Source: Pseudomonadota bacterium
Lineage (GTDB): Bacteria; Pseudomonadota; Gammaproteobacteria; Burkholderiales; JAKAFK01
Length of the DNA: 38,376 nucleotides
Reading direction: 5' to 3'
Assembly (NCBI GenBank): GCA_021788645.1
Contig: JAJYKK010000027.1
Coordinates: 1 to 38,376, forward strand
In this document: piece after piece, positions 17,417 through 24,695 of the stretch
Position numbering within the stretch: position 1 is the stretch's first letter
Layout: every line of letters starts with the position of its first letter
Program-made: the position numbers and the translations under genes
The notes under the pieces: model-generated
What the model saw: only the letters and a program-made list of their open reading frames with translations
Database searches by the model: none
Told to the model about the DNA's origin: nothing

Positions 17417-18241
17417 TCATTTGCCGCGCAGCGCCGTGTAAATGCGCCCCCAGCGCGCATGCGAATAGAGCCACATGCGTCGTGCGAACCAGGCGTCGCG
17501 GCGGTCCTTGATCACGATGCGCCCCACGTCCTCGGGAGCCGTGGAGCCGGTATTGACGTGCTTGTCGGTGGTGTACAGGGCCCGATAGCCGGTCGCGCGC
17601 GCGATGGCCTGGTAGCGGGCGTCGAAATATCCTTGCGGCCAGCAAAGATGCGCGCTGGCGTAGCCCAGGCGTGCGCGCAAGGTCTCCCGGGAGTCGGCCA
17701 GGTCCTGGGCGAGCGCCGCATCGCGCTGTCGCTCGTCGGCGTGAACCTTGTCCCAGCGGGTATGGGTGTGGGTGTGCGAATGGACTTCGACGACGCCCTG
17801 CATCGCCTCGACTTCGGACCAGCGCAGCATGACGCGGTCGGCCTGGGCGCCGGCCACCGCCTCCATGCACGCACGGTGGTTGGGGCAGTCGGGCCACCCT
17901 TTCTCGGTTTCGAGCCTATCGCGGCGGACGGGGCCGTCGCCCAGCCAGCCGGTGACCGCAAAAATGGTCGCGCGCAAGCCAAACGCCTTCAGGACCGGGA
18001 ACGCGAACGCGTAGTTGTCGAGGTAGCCGTCGTCGAAGGTGATGAGGACGCTTTTGCGCGGGGCCGCGTAGCTGCCCTCGAGAAACCCCAGGAACTGGTC
18101 GGCGGTCAGGGGGGTATAGCCCGCGTGGGCGAGATGGGCCATCTGGCGCCGGAAGCTCTCGGGAGAGACGGTGACGAGGCCCGGGGCGGGGCTCACATGA
18201 TGATACATGAGGACCGGCACGGCCTGCGCGGCGCGCCTCAC
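17417..18241 (-). CDS. Polysaccharide deacetylase (NodB/CE4 family)
   Basis: 274-residue protein of the CE4 metal-dependent deacetylase family. The metal and catalytic motif 1 is TFDDGYLDNY (about residues 68-77) and motif 2 is HSHTHTH (154-160). The N-terminal VPVLMYHHVSPAPG block is typical of the family branch found in LPS and exopolysaccharide clusters. No signal peptide or transmembrane helix is visible, so it may act in the cytoplasm on a lipid-linked intermediate; that is inference. The GTG start overlaps the upstream GT4 stop by 4 nt, which is why I reject the longer open frame to 18562. Substrate unknown. Confidence 0.9.
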   Translation of the reverse strand: MRRAAQAVPVLMYHHVSPAPGLVTVSPESFRRQMAHLAHAGYTPLTADQFLGFLEGSYAAPRKSVLITFDDGYLDNYAFAFPVLKAFGLRATIFAVTGWLGDGPVRRDRLETEKGWPDCPNHRACMEAVAGAQADRVMLRWSEVEAMQGVVEVHSHTHTHTRWDKVHADERQRDAALAQDLADSRETLRARLGYASAHLCWPQGYFDARYQAIARATGYRALYTTDKHVNTGSTAPEDVGRIVIKDRRDAWFARRMWLYSHARWGRIYTALRGK

Positions 18242-19344
18242 GAGGCGCTCCGCGTCTTGGCGGCCAGCAGCGCGCGAAAGAGGGCGTCGGTCTTCGCCAG
18301 CATGGTCTCGAGGCTGAAGTCCGAAAGCACCCTCGCCTGTCCCTGTGCCGCCAAGCGTTTGCTCCAGGCGGGGTTCTCCGCCACGCGCTCGAGGGCGGCG
18401 GCGATGGCCTTCGCGCTCTCGGGGGGCACCAGCAGGCCCGTGCGCTCGTGGGCCACGAGCTCGGGGACGCCCCCCACCGCCGTGGCGACCACGGGCACGC
18501 CGAGGCCCATGGCCTGGGTCAGCGCCTGCGGCACCCCTTCCGAGCGGGAGGTCAGCAGGCACACGTCGGCGGCTTGCATGAGGTCGGCGACGTCATCGCG
18601 GTGGCCGAGGAAATGCACGCATTGAGCGATGCCGAGCGCCGCGGCGCGCTGTTCCGTCTCCCGCCGCAGCGGACCGTTCCCCGCGAGCACCAGCCGGGCG
18701 TTGGGCCGCGATGGAAGCAGCTCGGCGAAGGCTTCGAGGGCGAGCGCATGCCGTTTCACGCTGCGCAGCACGGCGGCCATCAAGATGACGAAATCCGACG
18801 GCGCGAGCCCGAGGTCGCGCCGTACCGCCTCGCGCGGGCGCATGGGCCTGAAGGCACCGAAATCGATGCCGGTGGGAATGCTTGCGACCCGTGGCTCCGG
18901 GAATCCGTTTTCCTCAACCAGGCGCTTCTTCATGGCATCCCCGCAGGTGATGACGGCGTCGGGCAGGTAATGCGCGAAGTGGACCGGACCGCGCTTGAGC
19001 GGCAGGTTGAGATGGCGGGTTCGCACCAGGACCGGCACGCGCGCCAGCCGGGCGGCGAAGGCACCGAGCCAGCTGTCGAGGCTGCTGTGGGTGTTGACGA
19101 TCTCGATGCGCTCTCGGCGCAGGAAGCGCGCCAAGCGGACGAGCGTTCCCAGGTCCGCCCTGTGCCGCATGCCGAACAGGGCGACCGGAATGTCGCGCCG
19201 CGCGGCCTCCCGTGCGATCGCGCATTGCGGACGCGTGGCGAGCCACGCGTCGTGCCCGCGGGCCCGCATGCCGACGATCTCGCTGATGATCCGGTGTTCC
19301 TGGCCGCCCCAGCCGTCGGACCATTCCGTATGTAGTATGCGCAT
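18238..19344 (-). CDS. Glycosyltransferase family 4
   Basis: 368-residue GT-B enzyme. It starts with MRILHTEWSDGWGGQEHRI, the usual opening of this GT4 subgroup in LPS clusters. NTHSSLDSWLGAFAARLA belongs to the acceptor domain; the donor domain shows VILMAAVLRSVKRHALALEA and SRSEGVPQALTQAMGLGVP (the EX7E region), then VATAVGGVPELV. A TTG at 19380 overlapping the msbA stop (TTGA) would add 12 residues; ATG 19344 is preferred for family fit. It follows msbA directly and precedes the deacetylase, so it is probably a core or lipid A-proximal transferase. Confidence 0.9.
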   Translation of the reverse strand: MRILHTEWSDGWGGQEHRIISEIVGMRARGHDAWLATRPQCAIAREAARRDIPVALFGMRHRADLGTLVRLARFLRRERIEIVNTHSSLDSWLGAFAARLARVPVLVRTRHLNLPLKRGPVHFAHYLPDAVITCGDAMKKRLVEENGFPEPRVASIPTGIDFGAFRPMRPREAVRRDLGLAPSDFVILMAAVLRSVKRHALALEAFAELLPSRPNARLVLAGNGPLRRETEQRAAALGIAQCVHFLGHRDDVADLMQAADVCLLTSRSEGVPQALTQAMGLGVPVVATAVGGVPELVAHERTGLLVPPESAKAIAAALERVAENPAWSKRLAAQGQARVLSDFSLETMLAKTDALFRALLAAKTRSAS

Positions 19345-19376
19345 GTTGTTGGCGTGAAGGGTGTTGCGCGCGGGGG

Positions 19377-21215
19377 TCAATCCTGGACCACGCGTTGCCG
19401 CGAAGCCGTCTGCGCGTCCGAGAACTGTATCCGGTAGAGGTGGGTGTAGGGCCCGTTGCGCGCGAGGAGCTCGCCGTGCGTGCCGCTTTCCACGATCTCT
19501 CCTTTGTGCATGACGATGATCCGGTCCGCGCGTTCGATCGTCGAGAGCCGGTGGGCGATGACGATGGTGGTGCGCCCGTGCATCAGGACGTCGAGCGCCG
19601 CCTGCACGTGCCGTTCGGACTGGGTGTCCAGCGCGGACGTCGCCTCGTCCAGGATCAGGATCGGGGCGTTCTTGAGGAAGGCGCGGGCAATGGCGATGCG
19701 CTGCCGCTGGCCGCCCGAGAGCTTGACCCCGTTTTCTCCGACCAGGGTGCCCAATCCGTCGGGCAGCGCCGCGATGAACTCCCAGGCATGGGCGGCCTTG
19801 GCCGCGGCCACGATCGCGTCCTCGGAGGCGCCGGCCTGGTGGCCGTAGGCGATGTTCGCGCGCAAGGTGTCGTTGAACAGGATGACGTCCTGGCTCACGA
19901 GCGCGATGTTTTCGCGCAGGCTCGCGAGCCGGATGTCGGCGATGTCGTGGCCGTCCACCAGGATGTGCCCCGCCGTGGGCTGGTAGAAGCGGGGAATGAG
20001 GTTGACGAGCGAAGTCTTGCCGCTGCCGGATTGTCCGACGAGCGCGAGGGTCTCGCCCGGGCGTATGGTGAGCGAGAAGTCGCTCAAGGCGGCGTTCGCG
20101 CCGTCGTCATACCGGAGGGTGACATGGCGGAACTCGATCTCGCCGCGCGCGCGCGGGATCTCCTGGGTGCCCTGATCGGGTTCGGAGGGGCTGTCGATGA
20201 CCCCGAAGACGATTTCCGCGGCGGCGAGTCCTTGCTGCAGCGACTGGTTGACCCCGGTCAGGCGCTTGATGGGAGTGAGCAGCATGAGCATGGCGGTGAT
20301 GAACGACACGAAGCTGCCGACCGTCGTCTGATGGCCGCTCCCCGGCCATGTGGCCGTATAGATGATGATGGCGAGCGCGATGGCGGCCAGGATCTGGACG
20401 AACGGAACGTTCAGCGCCGCGGCGACGGTTCTCTTCATGCTGAATCGCCGCTCGCGATTGGTCGCCTCGAAGTAGCGGCGGCTTTCGTAATCCTGCCCCC
20501 CGAATACCTTGACGACCTTGTGTGCGCCCAATGCCTCTTCCAGCACATGGGTAATCTGTCCGGTCGCATGCTGCGAGCCTCGGCTCATGTCCCTCAGACG
20601 CGCGCTGAACAGCCGGACGATGAGCGCGATGAGGGGCATCATGACGATCGCCACCAGGGTCAGCTTCCAGTTCAGGTAAAGCATCCAGCCGAGGAGCCCG
20701 AGAATGGTGAACGAGTCGCGCACGATCACGGTGACGACATCGGCCCCCGCCGAGGTCACCCGGGTCACGTTGAAAGCGGCATTGGCGATCATGTTCCCGG
20801 AGGACATGTTGTCGAAGTCCGACGTCGGCAAGGTCACCAGCTTGCGGAACATGAGGTTGCGCATGTCCATGACGAGCTTCGTCGCGACCCAGTTGGTCGT
20901 GTAGTTGTTGACGAAGCTGAAGATGCCCCGGACCAGGAACAGGCCGATGATCAGCAAAGGGATCACGCGAATCATCGTCGTGTCGCGGTGGACGAAGCTT
21001 CCGTCCAGGAGGGGCTTCAGCAGGGCGGGCAGGGCGGGCTCGGTGGCCGACACGCCGATGGTGCTGAAGACCGAGAGCGCGAACACGCGCCAATAGGGCA
21101 GGACATACCCCAGTAGGCGCAAATAGAGCTGCTTGCCGCTGATCTCCTGATGAAGGGCCAAGGGTACGGATCTCTGAGAGCGAGGTTGCGACCGGTCCGC
21201 CCGGGGGACAGTCAA
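19377..21215 (-). CDS. msbA: Lipid A export ATP-binding/permease MsbA
   Basis: 612-residue half-size ABC exporter that flips lipid A-core across the inner membrane. Six transmembrane helices lie within about residues 38-330, followed by the nucleotide-binding domain. Walker A is GQSGSGKT (394-401), the signature is LSGGQ (499-503), Walker B is ILILDE (519-524) and the switch histidine is H555 in IAHRLST. MsbA-type marks in the membrane domain include FDNMSSGNMIANAAFNVTRV. The length matches the family. The TTG start at 21215 gives a short hydrophilic leader; no ATG lies between it and the first helix. It leads the minus-strand operon and has a good promoter (21251-21280). Confidence 0.92.
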   Translation of the reverse strand: MTVPRADRSQPRSQRSVPLALHQEISGKQLYLRLLGYVLPYWRVFALSVFSTIGVSATEPALPALLKPLLDGSFVHRDTTMIRVIPLLIIGLFLVRGIFSFVNNYTTNWVATKLVMDMRNLMFRKLVTLPTSDFDNMSSGNMIANAAFNVTRVTSAGADVVTVIVRDSFTILGLLGWMLYLNWKLTLVAIVMMPLIALIVRLFSARLRDMSRGSQHATGQITHVLEEALGAHKVVKVFGGQDYESRRYFEATNRERRFSMKRTVAAALNVPFVQILAAIALAIIIYTATWPGSGHQTTVGSFVSFITAMLMLLTPIKRLTGVNQSLQQGLAAAEIVFGVIDSPSEPDQGTQEIPRARGEIEFRHVTLRYDDGANAALSDFSLTIRPGETLALVGQSGSGKTSLVNLIPRFYQPTAGHILVDGHDIADIRLASLRENIALVSQDVILFNDTLRANIAYGHQAGASEDAIVAAAKAAHAWEFIAALPDGLGTLVGENGVKLSGGQRQRIAIARAFLKNAPILILDEATSALDTQSERHVQAALDVLMHGRTTIVIAHRLSTIERADRIIVMHKGEIVESGTHGELLARNGPYTHLYRIQFSDAQTASRQRVVQD

Positions 21216-21250
21216 AGAAGACCCAGGCGGTGCGAGGGGCGCGCAGGCGA

Positions 21251-21280
21251 ATTGTACCGTAAGTGGTCGGCCGGTGTCGA
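21251..21280 (-). promoter_or_regulatory. Sigma-70-like promoter for msbA
   Basis: On the minus strand a -35 box TCGACA (21275-21280, 5 of 6 to consensus) and a -10 box TACAAT (21251-21256, 5 of 6) are separated by 18 nt. Transcription would start near 21244, about 29 nt before the msbA TTG. Spacing, quality and position all fit a housekeeping promoter. Confidence 0.6.
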
Positions 21281-21324
21281 TTTAAGTGTAAGCATCGCGT
21301 AAGAATTCTCCCGGTAGAGGCATC

Positions 21325-21348
21325 CCGCCAGGGAAAGGCGGGTTTTTG
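21325..21348 (+). terminator. Intrinsic terminator in divergent gap
   Basis: CCCGCC (21325-21330), a 7-nt loop and GGCGGG (21338-21343) are followed at once by TTTTT, a canonical plus-strand terminator. It lies between divergent genes, 79 nt before the cytidylyltransferase ATG, where no upstream plus-strand gene exists. It may end a short leader or small RNA, act as an attenuator of the nonulosonate genes, or be left over from a rearrangement. Confidence 0.65.
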
Positions 21349-21426
21349 CACTTTGACCAGTCGGTACGGTAACATAGGCGCTCGATTCGTGCGGACCCCG
21401 TATCCACCACCGAGATTGCCTTCGCC

Positions 21427-22626
21427 ATGTCGCTCGCCAGCGGGTCCGTCGCCGTCATTCTTGCGCGCGGCGGGTCCAAGGGAATTCCCAACAAGAACCT
21501 CATCGACTTCGCCGGCAAGCCCTTGCTGGCGTGGTCCTGCCTGCAGGCCGGCGCGGCGCAGACGGTGGAGGCGGTTTACGTTTCTTCCGACAGCGACGCC
21601 ATTCTCGATGTCGCGCAGCGCCAGGGCGCGCGCGCCATCCGGCGCCCGGACGCGCTCGCGACCGACACCGCGAGTTCCGAAGCGGCGCTCTTGCACGCGC
21701 TGGACGTGATCGCCGCCGAGCGGGGGGCGGAGCCGGCGCGCATCGTGTTCCTGCAGGCGACTTCGCCGCTGCGGGAGCCCGCCGACATCGACGGGGCCGT
21801 GGCGGCCTTCGTGGCCGCGGATGCCGACTCGCTGTTTTCCGATGCCGTGCTGGACGATTTTTGCGCCTGGCAGGAGGAGGACGGCGTGCTGAAAGGCAAG
21901 ACCTTCGATCCGTTCAACCGGGGCCGCCGCCAGGACCGCAAGCCGCTCTATCTGGAGAACGGTTCGATCTACGTGTTCAAGCCGTCGCTGCTGCGGGAGA
22001 AGGGCAACCGCCTGGGCGGCCGGATCGCGCGCTATTCCATGCCCTACTGGAAGTCCTTCGAGATCGACACCCTGGAAAACCTCGAGCTGTGCGAATACTA
22101 TTTTCGCAAGCATCTCCTCGCCGGCTGGCGCCTGCGCGAAGGGGGCATCGGAGCGTTCCGCCCCGATCTGATCGTGTATGATTTCGACGGCGTGATGACC
22201 GACAACCGCGTCCTCGTCCTGCAGGACGGGAGCGAAGGCGTGCAGGCCAACCGGGCGGACGGGTGGGGCATCGGGCAATTGCGGGCCGCGGGCTTGCGCC
22301 AGATCATCCTCAGCACCGAAACCAACCCGGTGGTGGCGGCGCGGGCGCGCAAGCTTGGGCTCGAGGTGCTGCAGGGCAGCGGCGACAAGGCGCGCGACCT
22401 GCAGGCCTTTTGCGGCGCCAACGGCATTCGGATGGAGCGGGTGCTGTACGTCGGCAACGACGTGAACGATCTGGAAGCCATGCAATGGGTCGGCTTCCCG
22501 GCTGCGCCGGCGGACGCCCATCCGGCGGTGCTGGCGCTTGCCCGGCATGTGACCCGCGCGCGCGGCGGCGAGGGCGTGGTGAAGGAGCTTTCCGAGGCGC
22601 TGCTGGGTGTCGCGGCGACCGCTTGA
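21427..22626 (+). CDS. Acylneuraminate cytidylyltransferase fused to HAD phosphatase
   Basis: 399-residue two-domain protein. Residues 1-235 are a CMP-sugar synthetase of the NeuA family: VAVILARGGSKGIPNKNL is the CTP-binding loop, with VYVSSDSDAIL, FLQATSPLREPADI and YLENGSIYVFK following. Residues 245-395 are a KdsC-like HAD phosphatase: DFDGVMTDN (252-259 plus N260) holds the nucleophile, LSTE the threonine, and GNDVND (343-348) the metal aspartates. The fusion would activate a nonulosonate or Kdo-like acid with CMP, while the HAD domain could remove the 9- or 8-phosphate left by the synthase. It is followed within 20 nt by the NeuB-family gene. The exact sugar is not readable. Confidence 0.9.
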   Translation: MSLASGSVAVILARGGSKGIPNKNLIDFAGKPLLAWSCLQAGAAQTVEAVYVSSDSDAILDVAQRQGARAIRRPDALATDTASSEAALLHALDVIAAERGAEPARIVFLQATSPLREPADIDGAVAAFVAADADSLFSDAVLDDFCAWQEEDGVLKGKTFDPFNRGRRQDRKPLYLENGSIYVFKPSLLREKGNRLGGRIARYSMPYWKSFEIDTLENLELCEYYFRKHLLAGWRLREGGIGAFRPDLIVYDFDGVMTDNRVLVLQDGSEGVQANRADGWGIGQLRAAGLRQIILSTETNPVVAARARKLGLEVLQGSGDKARDLQAFCGANGIRMERVLYVGNDVNDLEAMQWVGFPAAPADAHPAVLALARHVTRARGGEGVVKELSEALLGVAATA

Positions 22627-22645
22627 ACCCTGGAGGAAGATACGG

Positions 22646-23500
22646 ATGTCCATATTCGTGATCGCCGAGATCGGCATCAATCACAACGGCAGCCTCGACA
22701 TCGCCAAGCAGCTCATCGACGCGGCGAAGGAGGCGGGCGCCGATGCGGTCAAGTTCCAGAAGCGAACCCTTGACCTGGTATATACCCGGGAATTTCTCGA
22801 CGCCCCCCGCGAAAGCCCCTGGGGCAAGACCCAGCGCGCGCAGAAGGAGGGACTGGAGTTCGATGCCGCGGCGTTTCACGAAATCGACCATTATTGCCGC
22901 GAGAAGGACATCGAATGGTTCGCCTCGGCCTGGGACACGGAAAGCCAGCGTTTCCTGCGCGCCTTCGACCTGAAGTACAACAAGATCGCCTCGGCCATGC
23001 TGGTCCATGAGCCGCTGCTGCGCATGGTGGCGGAGGAAGGCAGGCATACGTTCGTGTCCACCGGGATGAGCACGCTCGAGGACCTCGACCGGGCGGTGGC
23101 GATCTTCCGCGAGGCGGGCTGTCCGTTCGAGCTGATGCATTGCGTGTCCACCTACCCGATGGAGGACGAGGATGCCAACTTGAACCGCATCGGGGCGCTG
23201 CGCGCCCGCTATGGCTGCGATGTCGGCTACAGCGGACACGAGGTCGGACTGGCGGTCTCCTATGCGGCGGCGGCCCTCGGCATCACCTCGCTGGAGCGCC
23301 ACATCACCCTGGACCGCGCCATGTACGGCTCGGACCAGGCGGCGTCGGTGGAGCCGCCGGGATTCCGCATGCTGGTGGGCGCCGTGCGAAAGATCGAAAA
23401 GGCGATGGGCGACGGGCGCCTGGAAATGAATCCGAAGGAGGCGCCGATCGCCCAGAAGCTGCGCGCGCATATCCCCTTCGAGAGCGAGTCAAGGAGCTAA
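22646..23500 (+). CDS. NeuB-family nonulosonate synthase lacking the SAF domain
   Basis: 284-residue TIM-barrel enzyme that condenses phosphoenolpyruvate with an aldose. NeuB marks are VIAEIGINHNG (residues 5-15), GADAVKFQKR (31-40), KIASAM (113-118), VSTGMSTLED (137-146), GYSGH with H197 and ERHITLDRAMYGSDQAASVE with H219, the metal-site histidine. The usual C-terminal antifreeze-like SAF domain of about 70 residues is missing; the protein stops right after the barrel. The start is supported by TGGAGGA nine bases upstream of ATG 22646. Shorter NeuB relatives exist, so this may be natural, but the substrate-binding cap contributed by the partner's SAF domain would be lost. Confidence 0.88.
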   Translation: MSIFVIAEIGINHNGSLDIAKQLIDAAKEAGADAVKFQKRTLDLVYTREFLDAPRESPWGKTQRAQKEGLEFDAAAFHEIDHYCREKDIEWFASAWDTESQRFLRAFDLKYNKIASAMLVHEPLLRMVAEEGRHTFVSTGMSTLEDLDRAVAIFREAGCPFELMHCVSTYPMEDEDANLNRIGALRARYGCDVGYSGHEVGLAVSYAAAALGITSLERHITLDRAMYGSDQAASVEPPGFRMLVGAVRKIEKAMGDGRLEMNPKEAPIAQKLRAHIPFESESRS

Positions 23501-23510
23501 AGGGACGGTC

Positions 23511-23879
23511 ATGGCCAGCGGTCGGGTAGTGTGGATGAACGGAAGGCTAGTGCCGGAGGCGGAGGCCAAGATCTCGGTCTACGACTCGGCGCTGATGTCC
23601 GGCGACATGGTGTTCGAGATGACGCGCTCGTTCGGCAAGCGCCAGTTCAAGCTGCGCGAGCACCTCGAGCGCCTTTATGCGGGCCTGAAGATCCTGCGCA
23701 TTCCGGTGGGGATGGATCTCGCCGCCATGGAGCGTCACTGCCAGGAGACGATCGACGCCAACGAGCCGCTGTTCGGCGCCGATGGCGAGCACCGCCTGAT
23801 GCTGGCGCGCGGGCGGCGGCGACACGGGGTCGGACGCGCCTACCCCACGTCGCTTCAAGACAAAATGAGGATGGGATGA
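23511..23879 (+). pseudogene. Truncated class IV (branched-chain-type) aminotransferase
   Basis: 122-codon frame whose first 95 residues match the N-terminal domain of PLP fold-type IV aminotransferases: VVWMNGRLVPEAEAKISVYD, SALMSGDMVFEMTRSF and LREHLERLYAGLKIL. Family members are about 290-310 residues. Here resemblance ends after DGEHRLML and the last 25 codons are unrelated, so the catalytic lysine and the PLP-phosphate site are absent. No other frame continues the match, which points to an internal deletion rather than a simple frameshift. Its stop still overlaps the next start (ATGA), so it may persist as a translated leader for that gene. Genes of this type sit beside neuB in some sugar clusters. 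Confidence 0.75.
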
Positions 23880-24460
23880 GATCGCAGGTCCTTGCCGACT
23901 TGCAACAAGCGCTTGCTGTGCATGAGGCTCTGGTTTCGGACGACGCGCTGCAGGGGCAGCTCGCGGAGGTCGCCGGCTGGGGCCTGGACGCCTTGCGCCG
24001 CGGCGGCAAGATCCTGTTCGCCGGCAACGGCGGCAGCTTTGCGGACGCCCAGCACCTGGCGGCGGAATTCGTCTCCCGCCTTCAATTCGACCGCGCGCCG
24101 CTGCCGGCCATCGCGCTCGCCACCAACGGCTCTTCGATGAGCGCGATCGGCAACGACTACGGCTACGACCAGGTGTTTGCGCGCGAACTGCGGGCCTTGG
24201 CGGCACCGCACGATGTGTTCGTCGCCATCACCACGAGCGGGAACAGCGCCAACATCCTCGCCGCAGCCCAGGCGGCGGCGGAGTTGTCCGTTCGCACCGT
24301 GGGATTCACGGGCGCGAGCGGCGGACGGCTGGCCGGGCTTTGCCCGTGCCTGAGGATCCCTTCCGCCCGCACGGAGCGCATTCAGGAGGGCCACATCCTG
24401 CTCGGGCACATCCTGTGCGCGTTGGTGGAGAACGCGTTCTTCGGCAAGGAAACGGCATGA
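23876..24460 (+). CDS. gmhA: Phosphoheptose isomerase-like SIS protein
   Basis: 194-residue SIS-domain protein of the GmhA family, which turns sedoheptulose 7-phosphate into D-glycero-D-manno-heptose 7-phosphate. The motif GNGGSFADAQHLAAEF (about residues 50-65), ITTSGNSANIL (118-128) and IQEGHILLGH (169-178) match the family. Likely zinc ligands H60, E64, Q170 and H178 are all present. Length is normal. The gene overlaps the truncated aminotransferase by 4 nt. It may serve the LPS heptose pathway, or it may make a heptose precursor for the nearby synthase; no GmhB or HldE is encoded here to decide. Confidence 0.85.
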   Translation: MRSQVLADLQQALAVHEALVSDDALQGQLAEVAGWGLDALRRGGKILFAGNGGSFADAQHLAAEFVSRLQFDRAPLPAIALATNGSSMSAIGNDYGYDQVFARELRALAAPHDVFVAITTSGNSANILAAAQAAAELSVRTVGFTGASGGRLAGLCPCLRIPSARTERIQEGHILLGHILCALVENAFFGKETA

Positions 24461-24695
24461 TTCGCCATCATTGTCCGAAGGCAGTTGGCCCCGACGAGAT
24501 TTTAGTGGCGAGCCTGGGTATCGGTGTCAAGCCATTTACCGCCCGCATCAGGGAGGTTGCAAGCGGCATCTTTGTGCGCGGGAGGGCGCCGGGAAACGAG
24601 GATGCGGGATCCTCTGGGGTTGCTTGTGGGCACGGTCTCCGGTACCCCGAATGGCCTGATGCCGATGGTGGGATCTCTTGGGCAGCGCGCCGCCG
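24461..24695. other. Gap with weak small frame
   Basis: The isomerase stop overlaps an ATG at 24457 that opens an 81-codon frame to 24702, beginning MIRHHCPKAVGPDEILVAS. I recognise no family, and the frame's end runs into the next gene. It may be the start of a gene lost by deletion or a chance frame. Nothing else is visible in the 235 nt. Confidence 0.25.

Noticed and set aside
19395..21116. 573-codon plus-strand frame opposite msbA
   Set aside because: Pure antisense shadow of a complete ABC exporter, with no motif of its own.
20107..22680. 857-codon minus-strand open frame across the msbA promoter and the cytidylyltransferase gene
   Set aside because: It runs antisense to two well-recognised genes, contains no family motif and is of arginine/proline/alanine-rich composition; long antisense frames are expected at this GC content.
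22646..23500. KdsA (Kdo-8-phosphate synthase) because of its similar length
   Set aside because: The motifs AEIGINHNG, GYSGH and ERHITLDR are of the NeuB/SpsE type rather than KdsA.
23780..23879. Frameshift rather than deletion in the class IV aminotransferase
   Set aside because: None of the three frames continues the family sequence after DGEHRLML, and the next gene begins at once.
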